DNA of 36,438 nucleotides from an uncultured Caldilineales bacterium (GTDB taxonomy: Bacteria > Chloroflexota > Anaerolineae > JAAEKA01): assembly GCA_937907455.1 (NCBI GenBank), contig CALESQ010000085.1, positions 1 to 36,438 on the forward strand, given 5' to 3'. Below, piece after piece: positions 8,785-15,976 of this stretch. The notes beneath the pieces were generated by a model, which saw only the letters and a list, made by a program, of their open reading frames with translations, ran no database searches and had not been told where the DNA came from. The stretch's first letter is position 1; each line of letters starts with the position of its first letter. Position numbers and translations under genes: made by a program.

Positions 8785-9891
8785 ATGGACGAATTTGTTG
8801 TTGCTGTTGTACAACTACACATCCGCCTGCCGCAGGATCGCGCCGAGCTGGAACAGCATTTGGTGCGTTTTGTACGGCTGGCACAGACCAAGCGCACCCG
8901 ACTGCTGGTATTCCCTCAATTCTCCGGGCTGATGACCTCAGCACTGGTGACCAAAGGAGCGAGCGCGGGGCTGCTGAAACAGGCTGACCGGGCGCGGCGT
9001 ACCAATGCCTCGTTCTGGACACGCGCCCAGGCCAAACTGGCCGGCAGCGCAGCCGGTGTGATCGGCGCGGATTTTGGCCGTGCCCTGGAGGGCGTGCTGC
9101 TGAAGCAACCCGATCTGCTGTGGGACAGCTATGCTTCGCTGTTCAGCGACATTGCCCGCTACCACGGCATGGTGGTGGTGGCCGGCAGCGGCTATCTGGC
9201 TGACCCCGGTGATGGCGCCGTGCGTCACACCGCGGCTGTATTCGAGCCGGACGGCAGCTTGTTGGGCACGCAGGCCGCGGTATCGCTGGCGCACGACGAG
9301 CATCCGCTGGTAGAGCCGGCGCGGCTGTGGCAGGCCATTGCTACCCCGCTGGGGCGGCTGGGCGTGCTGATTGGCAACGATGTGTTGTATCCTGAAGCCG
9401 GACGCATGTTGGCCTACGACGGCGCTGAAATGATCGTAGGTCTGGGGGCGGCCAGCGAAACGGTGCAATATCACCGCCAGCGGCTGGGCCTGCTGGCGCG
9501 CGTGGAAGATAACCAAATCTACGGCGCGTTGAGTTTTTCGGCGGGGTACAATCCCTTTACTGCGGGCGACGAAGAACCCTATGTCGGGCGCTCACTGATC
9601 GCCGCACCGGCCAGCATGACTCCGCGCTACAACGGCATTTTGGTGGAGATGGGCACAGACAGCACCGAAGGACTGATCACCGCTGAGTGGAGTTTCAACG
9701 CGCTGCATCAGCAATGGGCCAACGACCGCGCGCCGTTGCGTTCGGCCTTGCCGCTGGAGGTTGCGGGGCCGGCATTGGCCGCCATCTACAGCCGCGGCCT
9801 GCCGGTGCAACCTGCGCTGGCTGCCCGCGATGCGCTGGCAGCCCTGCCCGCGCCGGAACAGTCAGCCGAAGAGAGTGTTGAAACTGACTAG
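8785..9891 (+). CDS. Nitrilase-superfamily (carbon-nitrogen hydrolase) fold protein without the catalytic triad
   Basis: The start is set at ATG 8785; the upstream in-frame stretch is tandem repeat and is not protein-like. The 368-residue protein follows the carbon-nitrogen hydrolase fold: an N-terminal VAVVQ strand, a LLVFP segment, GMVVVAGS, and TPLGRLGVLIGNDVLYPEAGRMLA where active enzymes have TPFGxxGxxICYDxxFPExxR. All three catalytic positions are changed: the Glu is Gln45, the Lys aligns with Ala165, and the nucleophilic Cys aligns with Gly197. It is therefore probably a pseudoenzyme or has a different activity. There is no Shine-Dalgarno sequence, only the CT-rich repeat upstream. A DUF2177 gene follows after 16 bases. 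Confidence 0.8.
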   Translation: MDEFVVAVVQLHIRLPQDRAELEQHLVRFVRLAQTKRTRLLVFPQFSGLMTSALVTKGASAGLLKQADRARRTNASFWTRAQAKLAGSAAGVIGADFGRALEGVLLKQPDLLWDSYASLFSDIARYHGMVVVAGSGYLADPGDGAVRHTAAVFEPDGSLLGTQAAVSLAHDEHPLVEPARLWQAIATPLGRLGVLIGNDVLYPEAGRMLAYDGAEMIVGLGAASETVQYHRQRLGLLARVEDNQIYGALSFSAGYNPFTAGDEEPYVGRSLIAAPASMTPRYNGILVEMGTDSTEGLITAEWSFNALHQQWANDRAPLRSALPLEVAGPALAAIYSRGLPVQPALAARDALAALPAPEQSAEESVETD

Positions 9892-9907
9892 AGCCAGGAG
9901 CCTCTCC

Positions 9908-10360
9908 ATGTCGCGCACCTTCAAGCTGTACATTGCCATGCTGGCAACATTTCTAGCGGTGGATTCCCTGTGGCTGGGCGTGGTGGCACGCGGCTTCTAT
10001 CGCCAGCATTTAGGCTATCTGCTGGCCCCGCAGGCCACCTTGTGGGCAGCGCTGGCGATCTACCTCTTGCTAGTGCTAGGGGTGACGGTCTTTGCTGTAT
10101 TGCCGGGTCTGCAAGCTCAGGCGCTAAGCCTGACCTTGCGCCGAGCCGCGCTGTTTGGGTTCATCGCCTATGCCACCTACGATCTCACTAACCAGGCTAC
10201 CGTACGCGATTGGCCGCTAATCGTCACCGTGGTGGATATAGCTTGGGGCACTCTGCTGAGTACCGCAGTAGGCGCAGTGGGGTATTACGCAGGCACGCGC
10301 CAGGACTTGGTGTATTCAAGGCAGACTGCTATGGCAGAGGATACACCACTTAGAAAGTAG
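9908..10360 (+). CDS. DUF2177-family small membrane protein
   Basis: A 150-residue integral membrane protein with four predicted helices. The opening FKLYIAMLATFLAVDSLWLG and the later FGFIAYATYDLTNQATVRDW and VDIAWGT segments are characteristic of the DUF2177 family, whose function is not known. The start at 9908 is preceded by AGGAG seven bases upstream; longer upstream readings overlap the nitrilase-like gene and are rejected. It lies 16 bases after the nitrilase-like gene and eight before the Nudix gene, so these three are probably cotranscribed. Confidence 0.88.
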   Translation: MSRTFKLYIAMLATFLAVDSLWLGVVARGFYRQHLGYLLAPQATLWAALAIYLLLVLGVTVFAVLPGLQAQALSLTLRRAALFGFIAYATYDLTNQATVRDWPLIVTVVDIAWGTLLSTAVGAVGYYAGTRQDLVYSRQTAMAEDTPLRK

Positions 10361-10368
10361 CCTGTATC

Positions 10369-10947
10369 ATGACTTTTCACACCGAGACCGCCTGGCAGCT
10401 CACCGGCACAGAGCCGGGGCCGGAGCTGATTTTGTTTCACACCCGCTACGACCGCTGGCGCAACCCGCGCAACGGCAAGACGATCAAAGCCGTGGTGCTG
10501 GAGTCGCGCGATTGGGTGAATGTGGTAGCGCTGACGCCGGAGCAAAAGCTGGTGGTGGTGAGCCAACTGCGCTTCGGCACGGGCCAACTCAGCGTGGAGA
10601 TGCCTGCCGGGCTAATTGAGCCTGATGAGCAGCCGCTACAGGCAGCTATGCGCGAGCTGCAAGAGGAAACCGGCTACGTCAGCGAAGATTGGCACTATCT
10701 CGGTCAGGTGCAGGCCAATCCCGCATTCCTGACCAACGTCTGTCATTTATGGCTGGCACGTGATGTGGTACAGACACATGCCCTGCACCTGGACGACAGC
10801 GAGGAAATTGCGGTGGCCGAGCTGACTTGGGACGAGGTGCGCGGACAAATCGCTCAGGGCCACATGCGCAACGCCATGTCTTTGCTGGCGCTGGCGCGCG
10901 TGTTCGATCTACGTCATCAGACGGTGAGCCTCAAGCCCGCCCTGTAA
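10369..10947 (+). CDS. Nudix hydrolase, ADP-ribose-pyrophosphatase-like
   Basis: A 192-residue Nudix hydrolase. The Nudix box (GX5EX7REUXEEXGU) is complete at residues 81-103, running from GLIEPDE to RELQEETGYV. The preceding KLVVVSQLRFGTGQLSVEMPAG and the following PAFLTNVCHLWLA resemble ADP-ribose pyrophosphatase and related nucleoside-diphosphate-sugar hydrolases. The exact substrate is not determined from sequence. It is the last gene of a plus-strand group and converges on the MarR gene. A second Nudix domain, fused to GrpB, is encoded at 27196-28281. Confidence 0.93.
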   Translation: MTFHTETAWQLTGTEPGPELILFHTRYDRWRNPRNGKTIKAVVLESRDWVNVVALTPEQKLVVVSQLRFGTGQLSVEMPAGLIEPDEQPLQAAMRELQEETGYVSEDWHYLGQVQANPAFLTNVCHLWLARDVVQTHALHLDDSEEIAVAELTWDEVRGQIAQGHMRNAMSLLALARVFDLRHQTVSLKPAL

Positions 10948-10977
10948 AACAGGAAATTTCAGGATACCATCTGTTTT
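10946..10977 (+). terminator. Weak inverted repeat after the Nudix gene
   Basis: AAAACAG (10946-10952, including the stop codon region) pairs with CTGTTTT (10971-10977), with an 18-base loop. It lies at the 3' end of the plus-strand group, in the 142-base convergent gap. It is AT-rich and small, so terminator function is uncertain. The same gap holds a stretch near 11018-11046 that loosely resembles the hairpin repeat at 8491-8675, and a GC-rich palindromic core just after it. Confidence 0.35.
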
Positions 10978-11089
10978 AGCCAACCGATTGCCAGCCGCTC
11001 TCACAGGAAGATAAGGCTCGGCCAGACCGAACCAGCCAGCCGCGCCGCGCCGGCGCGCATCCGCGAGGTGATCCGGCAACGGGTGTAGG

Positions 11090-11524
11090 CTACAGCCGCT
11101 CCCAAAACGTCGCCATTGTTTGTAACTCTTCCTCGCTGAACTTGCTCAGGAAATGGGTGTGGACGCATTCGCTGTGTTTCTGCGCGGCGATGCGGAACCG
11201 CTCTGCGCCCGCCTCGGTCAGCACGGCATACGCGCCGCGGCGATCTTCCGGGGCTTCTTCGCGCGTCACCAGCCCGGCCTTCTCCAGCCGCTCCACCACC
11301 CGGCTGATGCCGCTGCGCGTCAAAATACTCTCCGCGGCCAAATCCTGAATACGCATCCGGTGGGTGTCACTCCACGATAAACGCAGCAAGACCTCAAACT
11401 CTACATGGGTCAGGTGGGAATGGGCCTGTAAATCGTCCTCGATGAGGCGGTTCATGCGGGCATACGCGCTCAGAAAACCGCCCCAGGCGGCCTGCTCGCA
11501 ACGGTTGAAAAGTTCTGTCATCAC
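11090..11524 (-). CDS. MarR-family transcriptional regulator
   Basis: A 144-residue winged-helix regulator. The recognition region SILTRSGISRVVERLEKAGLV and the wing EAPEDRRGAYAVLTEAG are classic for MarR. These dimeric proteins usually repress a divergent gene and release DNA on binding a small aromatic or oxidised ligand. The gene is transcribed divergently from the SnoaL-like/ABM-like pair, and the 101-base gap holds a strong promoter overlapped by a perfect palindrome and a second degenerate copy, so control of that pair and of itself is likely. There are no cysteines arranged like an OhrR sensor; one Cys is near the N-terminus and one in the last third. Confidence 0.93.
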   Translation of the reverse strand: MMTELFNRCEQAAWGGFLSAYARMNRLIEDDLQAHSHLTHVEFEVLLRLSWSDTHRMRIQDLAAESILTRSGISRVVERLEKAGLVTREEAPEDRRGAYAVLTEAGAERFRIAAQKHSECVHTHFLSKFSEEELQTMATFWERL

Positions 11525-11539
11525 ACGCTCCTTTGCTTT

Positions 11540-11569
11540 TTGACAAATGCGTGATCACGCACGTATAAT
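11540..11569 (+). promoter_or_regulatory. Promoter of the SnoaL-like/ABM-like operon
   Basis: A perfect TTGACA (11540-11545) and a perfect TATAAT (11564-11569) lie 18 bases apart on the plus strand. The start codon at 11626 follows an AAGGAG box with seven-base spacing. The spacer between the hexamers is occupied by a 14-base palindrome, so a bound repressor would directly block RNA polymerase. On the opposite strand a TATAAT also occurs at 11603-11598 and could serve the MarR gene. Confidence 0.85.
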
Positions 11570-11594
11570 GATCAAAGATACGTGACTACGCACG
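11548..11594. promoter_or_regulatory. Double MarR operator-like site
   Basis: TGCGTGATCACGCA at 11548-11561 is a perfect 14-base palindrome between the -35 and -10 hexamers. A second copy, TACGTGACTACGCACG at 11579-11594, matches TGCGTGATCACGCACG at 13 of 16 positions. The two copies are 31 bases apart, close to three helical turns, so two dimers would bind the same face of the DNA. Binding by the adjacent MarR protein is inferred from position and symmetry. Confidence 0.75.
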
Positions 11595-11625
11595 CAAATT
11601 ATACCACAACGCAAGGAGATGCGAA

Positions 11626-12036
11626 ATGCAGAACATTAAGGATATCGTGCGCCCCTTCTACACCGATTGTCTGACCGTCAACCCCCACACCGACGTGGCC
11701 GCGGCCATGGATAAAATTCTGGCGGACCACTTCCAGTCCAAGGGGTCAGTGGATGTCAAGAGCAAGGCCCAACTGATCGGCCAAATCCAATATTTCTGGA
11801 AGCTGGTGCCCGATCTGAAATGGGAAATTCAGGAGATGATCGCCGAAGGCAACCAGGTGGTGGTGCGCAGCCTGGCCTCTGGCGCGCCGGTGGGCAACTT
11901 CATGGGCGTCGAAGTGAATGGTTCCAAATCCTTCAAGACCATGACGATTGACATTCACACGGTGGAAAACGGCCAGGTGGTGCAGGTGCATCACCTCGAA
12001 GATTGGGCGACTGCCATCAAGCAGTTGCAAAGCTGA
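11626..12036 (+). CDS. SnoaL-like / ester-cyclase-type NTF2-fold protein
   Basis: A 136-residue protein with the SnoaL/NTF2-like alpha+beta barrel pattern: an N-terminal helix ending in FYTDC, a middle AQLIGQIQYFWKLVPDLKWEIQEMIAEGNQVVVR segment (seen in parts), and a C-terminal TMTIDIHTVENGQVVQVHHLEDW. Members include polyketide cyclases and many proteins of unknown role, so no reaction is assigned. AAGGAG lies seven bases before the ATG. The gene is the first in a two-gene operon with a likely monooxygenase-fold protein and sits under the MarR double operator. A detoxification or small-aromatic-compound role is plausible but inferred. Confidence 0.8.
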   Translation: MQNIKDIVRPFYTDCLTVNPHTDVAAAMDKILADHFQSKGSVDVKSKAQLIGQIQYFWKLVPDLKWEIQEMIAEGNQVVVRSLASGAPVGNFMGVEVNGSKSFKTMTIDIHTVENGQVVQVHHLEDWATAIKQLQS

Positions 12037-12060
12037 TCGCAGAAAGGAATAGTATCTGAA

Positions 12061-12357
12061 ATGGCACATATCGAATTGGCACGATACAAGTTGCTGCCGG
12101 ACGCCGACCCCAACGTTCTGGCTGAAGCGGAAGCGCAGATTCAAGCTGAAGTGGGGCCGAAACACCCCGGCTATTTGGGGCGAGAGTTATTGCAAGCGGC
12201 AGATGGAAGCTATGTGCTGATCATGCGCTGGACCGACCAGCAAGCTGCCAGCACATGGAACGGTACGCTGTTCGCTTCGACAGCAGGCCAAAAGCTCGGC
12301 TCGCTGGTGGACCGGCAATCTATGTCCGCGGAAACGCTGGTTCCTGTAAAACCGTAA
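12061..12357 (+). CDS. Small ABM-like (antibiotic biosynthesis monooxygenase fold) protein
   Basis: A 98-residue protein with the short ferredoxin-like alpha+beta pattern of the ABM/Dabb families: an opening IELARYKL strand, a helix around residues 18-33, HPGYLGRELLQAADGSYVLIMRWTD (in parts), and a helix with TWNGTLFASTAG. Cofactor-free monooxygenases of this family oxidise quinol-like compounds, but many members have no known activity. It begins 24 bases after the SnoaL-like gene and ends 12 bases before a strong terminator, so the operon is just these two genes. Control by the MarR protein upstream is inferred. Confidence 0.72.
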   Translation: MAHIELARYKLLPDADPNVLAEAEAQIQAEVGPKHPGYLGRELLQAADGSYVLIMRWTDQQAASTWNGTLFASTAGQKLGSLVDRQSMSAETLVPVKP

Positions 12358-12369
12358 GCCATGTACCTC

Positions 12370-12415
12370 CGCCGCGTCCCGTGTTGCTTCAATGCGGGGC
12401 GCGGCGTTTATTTTT
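12370..12415 (+). terminator. Strong Rho-independent terminator
   Basis: CGCCGCGTCCCG (12370-12381) pairs with CGGGGCGCGGCG (12395-12406) to form a 12-base-pair stem with one G-T wobble and a 13-base loop, followed by TTTATTTTT (12407-12415). It closes the MarR-controlled operon. The next gene's Shine-Dalgarno begins only two bases later and its ATG is 16 bases away, so the hairpin may also act as an attenuator for that gene. Confidence 0.88.
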
Positions 12416-12430
12416 GCAAGGAATACCCCC

Positions 12431-13030
12431 ATGACCAAAGGTCGCCTTGAAGCATTCAGCGATGGCATGTTCGCCATCATCCTGACGATCCTGGTGCTGG
12501 AACTGCGCGTGCCTGAGCTGGAGAACAGCTCTTTTGCCGCTTTTCAGGCCGGTTTACTGGAACTTGCGCCAAAGTTTTTCGCGTTCCTGTTCAGCTTCTT
12601 CATCATCGCAATTTTCTGGATCAATCACCACGCAATCTTCCACCAAATTCACAAAGTGGATACGAAGCTGCTCTGGCTGAACATCGGCCTGCTTTTCATC
12701 GCCTCTCTGTTTCCCTTTATCACCGCATTTGTCGGCGATTACATTATGAACCCCTATGTGGTGGCGCTGTACCCGCTGAACATGACGTTTTCCTCGGTGA
12801 TGCTTAACGCGCTGTGGAAACATGCGTTTGTGGATACGGATTTGGCGGCCCATCGTATGACTGAGCAGGAGGTGCGGCAGCGCCGCGCCCGCGACCGCAT
12901 GGCTTTGGGGTTAAACCTGCTTTCGGTGGCGCTGGCATTTGTCTGGGTCCCCATCACGCTGTTCATCATGGTTGCCATGCCCTTTGCGTTTGTCGTGCCA
13001 GAATTGATAGCGAAAAAAGATGAAGCATAA
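12431..13030 (+). CDS. TMEM175-family (DUF1211) potassium channel-like membrane protein
   Basis: The start is ATG 12431, preceded by AAGGA at a spacing of nine bases. The 199-residue protein opens with KGRLEAFSDGMFAIILTILV, the signature of the TMEM175/DUF1211 family; the FSD motif (residues 9-11) in the first helix is conserved in these K+-selective channels. Bacterial members have one six-helix repeat and assemble as tetramers, and about six hydrophobic segments are visible here. No promoter is obvious between the terminator and the start, so expression may depend on readthrough. A duplicated membrane protein follows 21 bases later and is probably cotranscribed. Confidence 0.9.
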   Translation: MTKGRLEAFSDGMFAIILTILVLELRVPELENSSFAAFQAGLLELAPKFFAFLFSFFIIAIFWINHHAIFHQIHKVDTKLLWLNIGLLFIASLFPFITAFVGDYIMNPYVVALYPLNMTFSSVMLNALWKHAFVDTDLAAHRMTEQEVRQRRARDRMALGLNLLSVALAFVWVPITLFIMVAMPFAFVVPELIAKKDEA

Positions 13031-13051
13031 CCCCGCCGCAGGAGCAGATCA

Positions 13052-13930
13052 ATGACCACTTTCCAACCCCGAAAACGTACCATGCCGCCCATGCTGCTGG
13101 CCGCGGCGCTGTGGGCCGCGCTGCAAATCGTGCGCATCGCCGCTTTCCCGACGGTGCAGGCGATCCTGGCCGGTCAGGCCGCGGTGGAATGGCTCTACCC
13201 GTCCATCGTGGACGTGCTGATCGGCGTCACCGCGCCGCTGATCGCCTGGCTGATCTGGCGCAAGGCCGGCTTTGGGCCGCGACTGGCCGCGCTGATCTGG
13301 TTTGCCGTGTCTGCGCTGGCGCACGTTGAAACATTCGTGTTGAACCTGATTTCGGCCAAACCCGATGCGTGGTTCGGCATGAGCCAGGGAGCTGCCGGCC
13401 TGCTGCTGGCCTTGTTTGCTGTGCTGGATGTGTGGGCCGCGGCGCTGGTGTTCCGACGTCTGCGCCAGGAAACCGCTGCCGATGCCGCAAGCCAGCTCAA
13501 GCCGCCGCGCGCGCTGCTCATCAGCTTTCTGGTGTGGGGCGTGCTGCAAATAGGCCGCCTGATCGCCATCCCCATCCTGCAAAACATCTTCAGCGGCGGT
13601 ACGGATCACCCGGCCTGGCTGCTGCCTGCGTTCGGGGACATTGTGATCGCGCTGGCCGCGCCGGTGGTGATGTGGCTGTTCGCCCGCAAGCGCGGGCTGT
13701 GGGTGTGGGCGGTGGCGCTGGCCTGGCTCTTCCTGTCCATCTACGATCATATGAGCACGGTGGTGGCCTCTTCGACCACACCACCCCCGCAGATTTTCGG
13801 CGGCGGCACCACCGTGAAGGCCGCGACCGGTGCTTTTCCCGCGATCCAGGCGGGCATTGATGCGGTGCTGTTCATCGGCATGGCGGTGTGGCTGGCCGCG
13901 CGCCGATCCCGCACCGCCGTGCGCGCTTGA
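13052..13930 (+). CDS. Membrane protein made of two internal repeats, function unknown
   Basis: I do not recognise the family of this 292-residue membrane protein. Its main feature is an internal duplication. Residues about 14-95 (LWAALQIVRIAAFPTVQAI, then WLYPSIVDVLIGVTAPLIAWL and LIWFAVSALAHVE) match residues about 153-238 (VWGVLQIGRLIAIPILQNI, then WLLPAFGDIVIALAAPVVMWL and LAWLFLSIYDHMS). Each half has about three hydrophobic segments and keeps the order LQI-x-R, P-x-x-x-D and a late acidic/His position. A further hydrophobic helix is at the C-terminus. Such duplications are typical of carriers and channels with pseudo-twofold symmetry. It follows the TMEM175-type gene by 21 bases. Confidence 0.8.
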   Translation: MTTFQPRKRTMPPMLLAAALWAALQIVRIAAFPTVQAILAGQAAVEWLYPSIVDVLIGVTAPLIAWLIWRKAGFGPRLAALIWFAVSALAHVETFVLNLISAKPDAWFGMSQGAAGLLLALFAVLDVWAAALVFRRLRQETAADAASQLKPPRALLISFLVWGVLQIGRLIAIPILQNIFSGGTDHPAWLLPAFGDIVIALAAPVVMWLFARKRGLWVWAVALAWLFLSIYDHMSTVVASSTTPPPQIFGGGTTVKAATGAFPAIQAGIDAVLFIGMAVWLAARRSRTAVRA

Positions 13931-13977
13931 ACGCGCTCTGCCGCGATCTGACCGATGCATAAAAGATACACGGTCTG

Positions 13978-14015
13978 ACAGCAAAGCACGGCGGCCTACC
14001 GCCATGCTTTGCTGT
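13978..14015 (+). terminator. Long perfect-type hairpin after the duplicated membrane protein
   Basis: ACAGCAAAGCACGGCGG (13978-13994) and CCGCCATGCTTTGCTGT (13999-14015) form a 17-base stem with one C-A mismatch and a CCTA tetraloop. There is no T run after it. It lies 48 bases after the stop codon, so it may be a transcription terminator lacking a U tract, an mRNA-stabilising 3' hairpin, or a repetitive extragenic element. Confidence 0.6.
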
Positions 14016-14046
14016 GCCTGAGTTCATCACATAGTGGTATGAGGGT

Positions 14047-14074
14047 TTGCATTCCGCGCCGCGGTCGCTATAAT
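14047..14074 (+). promoter_or_regulatory. Probable promoter for the small-membrane-protein/repair gene group
   Basis: TATAAT (14069-14074) is perfect, and TTGCAT (14047-14052) stands 16 bases upstream as a partial -35. The start codon at 14110 has AGGAG 11 bases before it. The element lies just after the long hairpin and would drive the 14110-15399 group. Confidence 0.6.
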
Positions 14075-14109
14075 CCCCTTCATCTTCAGCATCAGGAGAT
14101 AGATCCGCC

Positions 14110-14514
14110 ATGAAAACCCGCCTCGCCATTCCGCGTTGGATTATGTACTATGCCGGCTTTTTGACGCTGCTCAGCCTGAGTACCGCGCTGATGGGCTATT
14201 TTGCGCCGCAACGCATTTTTATGAATACCGGCATTGCATTCGACAATGCCCAACCGATCACCTTTTTCTATGCCACGCGCAACATGGGTATTTTTGCGCT
14301 CGGCCTGTTCGCCCTGTTCAAGCGCGACGGCAAAATGCTTTTCTCCCTGCTGCTGTTGCGCTTTGTGGTTGAGCTGCTGGACATGATCTTCACGCTCAAG
14401 TTTGACATCGGTGGCTTCAATGCGGCAGCAGTAGCGATCGTATGGACAGTAGTCTTCCTCATCCCTGAGTTTGCGGCAGCCTACACGTTGTACAAGCGGG
14501 AATTCACCCGTTAA
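14110..14514 (+). CDS. Small four-helix membrane protein, function unknown
   Basis: A 134-residue protein with four predicted membrane helices (about residues 10-30, 53-70, 75-95 and 102-125). Conserved-looking polar positions are FYATRN near residues 54-59 and the ELLD segment near residue 92. It may belong to one of the small DUF membrane families with this layout (DUF4345-like), but I cannot assign it firmly. It is the first gene after a probable promoter and is followed by a pyrimidine-dimer glycosylase gene after 23 bases. Confidence 0.7.
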   Translation: MKTRLAIPRWIMYYAGFLTLLSLSTALMGYFAPQRIFMNTGIAFDNAQPITFFYATRNMGIFALGLFALFKRDGKMLFSLLLLRFVVELLDMIFTLKFDIGGFNAAAVAIVWTVVFLIPEFAAAYTLYKREFTR

Positions 14515-14537
14515 TTTTTCTGGTGAAAGACACCCCC

Positions 14538-14978
14538 ATGCGACTGTGGTCACTTCATCCCCAATATCTGGATCGGCAGGGCCTGACTGCGCTGTGGCGT
14601 GAGGCGCTGCTGGCGCAGGCGGTGCTGCGCGGACAGACGCGCGGCTATCAACATCACCCGCAACTGCACCGCTTTCAGCAGCATCCCGCACCGCTCGCCG
14701 CGATCAGTGCGTATCTGGCCGCGGTGCACGCGGAGGCCACGCGGCGCGGCTATCATTTCGACGCAACCAAGCTCGGCGCGCAGGCGGAGCCGACCGCTTC
14801 CATCCCCGTCACCACCGGCCAACTCGCCTACGAATGGCAGCACCTGCTGGTCAAGCTGGCGCGGCGCTCGCCCGCGGTGCATGAGCAATGGGCAGACACA
14901 CCGCAGCCGCCCGCTGTGCATCCGCTGTTCCGCGTGGAGCCAGGCCCGGTGGCCGAGTGGGAAAAACTGCCGGGATAA
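14538..14978 (+). CDS. Pyrimidine-dimer DNA glycosylase (T4 endonuclease V-like family)
   Basis: A 146-residue protein beginning MRLWSLHPQYLDRQGLTALW, then EALLAQAVLRGQTRGYQHHPQL. This is the typical start of bacterial pyrimidine-dimer glycosylase/AP-lyase homologues of T4 DenV, which remove UV-induced cyclobutane dimers. In T4 DenV the catalytic group is the alpha-amino group exposed after Met removal; here residue 2 is Arg, so the chemistry may differ or Met may be retained. I chose ATG 14538 because the family starts with MRLW; a GTG five codons earlier (14523) is possible. No clear Shine-Dalgarno sequence is seen, and the stop of the preceding gene is 23 bases upstream. Confidence 0.85.
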   Translation: MRLWSLHPQYLDRQGLTALWREALLAQAVLRGQTRGYQHHPQLHRFQQHPAPLAAISAYLAAVHAEATRRGYHFDATKLGAQAEPTASIPVTTGQLAYEWQHLLVKLARRSPAVHEQWADTPQPPAVHPLFRVEPGPVAEWEKLPG

Positions 14979-14994
14979 CCGTAAGGAGAAAACG

Positions 14995-15399
14995 ATGAAA
15001 AATATGCTGCGGCTGGTCTTAATCCTCTTGACCGGATTTCTGGCGTTGACCGCCATCGGTGGCGGCGTGAGTCTGCTGGTGGGCTTTGGCGCGCCACCAG
15101 TGGAGATGATTGCTCACTCGCCGTTCAAAAACTACGTTGTCCCCGGTCTGGCATTGTTGCTGATCGTGGGTGGAGCCGCCAGCCTGACGCTGATCCTGCT
15201 GATCAAGCGTCATCCGCGGGCCGCGCTGGCCAGCCTGTTGACCGCGCTGATCATCATCATCTTCGAGATCGTGGAAATCCTGGCGATTGGGTCACCGGCT
15301 GGTATTGCCCGCAACCTGCAAATGCTCTATTTGACCCTCGGTGTGTTGATTGGGCTGTGTGCATTGGCCCTGCACCGCACACAGACGGCTTCAAATTAA
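14995..15399 (+). CDS. Small four-helix membrane protein, function unknown
   Basis: A 134-residue protein with four hydrophobic segments (about 5-30, 48-68, 78-98 and 106-125). AAGGAG stands six bases before the ATG, a strong start. The stretch GGGVSLLVGFGAPPVEMI between helices 1 and 2 and the SPFKNYVVPGLALLLIVGG entry to helix 2 resemble small uncharacterised membrane proteins found near stress genes, but no family is assigned. It is the last gene of the plus-strand group and converges on an NTF2-like gene. Confidence 0.75.
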   Translation: MKNMLRLVLILLTGFLALTAIGGGVSLLVGFGAPPVEMIAHSPFKNYVVPGLALLLIVGGAASLTLILLIKRHPRAALASLLTALIIIIFEIVEILAIGSPAGIARNLQMLYLTLGVLIGLCALALHRTQTASN

Positions 15400-15478
15400 G
15401 TTTTCGCTGCATACAGAACAAAAAATCAGCCAATGGATCACTCTCTGCGATCTGACATGATCACAGTGGTGACACCGC

Positions 15479-15850
15479 TCATCCTTTGACATACGATTTA
15501 ATCCCGCAGATCAGGCCATCACGCACCTCGAACACATCGGCCCCGCGGCGATAGTCCTCGGCCGAAGCTTGTTGCCGCCAGTAAACCACACACTGCCGAC
15601 CAAAACCGGTCACCTCCTCCACCTGCCAAGTTCGTTGCGTCTCAACGTGCAGCCATGTTTGCAGATAGCCAGCAATGGCCGCGCGACCTGCCAGCCGCGT
15701 CCCCCGCGGTGCGGGTGAGGCGCTTTCCCACACGCAATTCTCAGCAAGCAATGCAAGCAGTGCCGCGGCATCAGTGCGGGCAAGCGCGGCATGCCATGCC
15801 AGCCCAATCCGAGCCGCCTCTTCAACTTTTGCCATGCGTACGGGAGTCAT
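15479..15850 (-). CDS. NTF2/SnoaL-like small protein
   Basis: A 123-residue protein with the NTF2-like pattern: an amphipathic N-terminal helix, ARTDAAALLALLAENCVWES, a glycine-rich turn with GRAAIAGYLQTWL, and C-terminal strands ending in ADVFEVRDGLICGIKSYVKG. This is the SnoaL_2-type layout, often annotated as a nuclear-transport-factor-2 family protein; ligand and reaction are unknown. The start may be 15850 or 15835; neither has a good Shine-Dalgarno sequence. The gene lies after the GNAT gene with a 126-base gap in which nothing else is recognised. Confidence 0.75.
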   Translation of the reverse strand: MTPVRMAKVEEAARIGLAWHAALARTDAAALLALLAENCVWESASPAPRGTRLAGRAAIAGYLQTWLHVETQRTWQVEEVTGFGRQCVVYWRQQASAEDYRRGADVFEVRDGLICGIKSYVKG

Positions 15851-15976
15851 AAGCGTTTTAAGGAGGTTTAGGTTTCAAGCGATCCACTGATATGACGCAG
15901 CGGGCAGACGAGTAGGGTGCAGCGCATTCGTCAGTTCCCCAATTTATCCGTCTCCGACGTACCAATCTATCATTCA

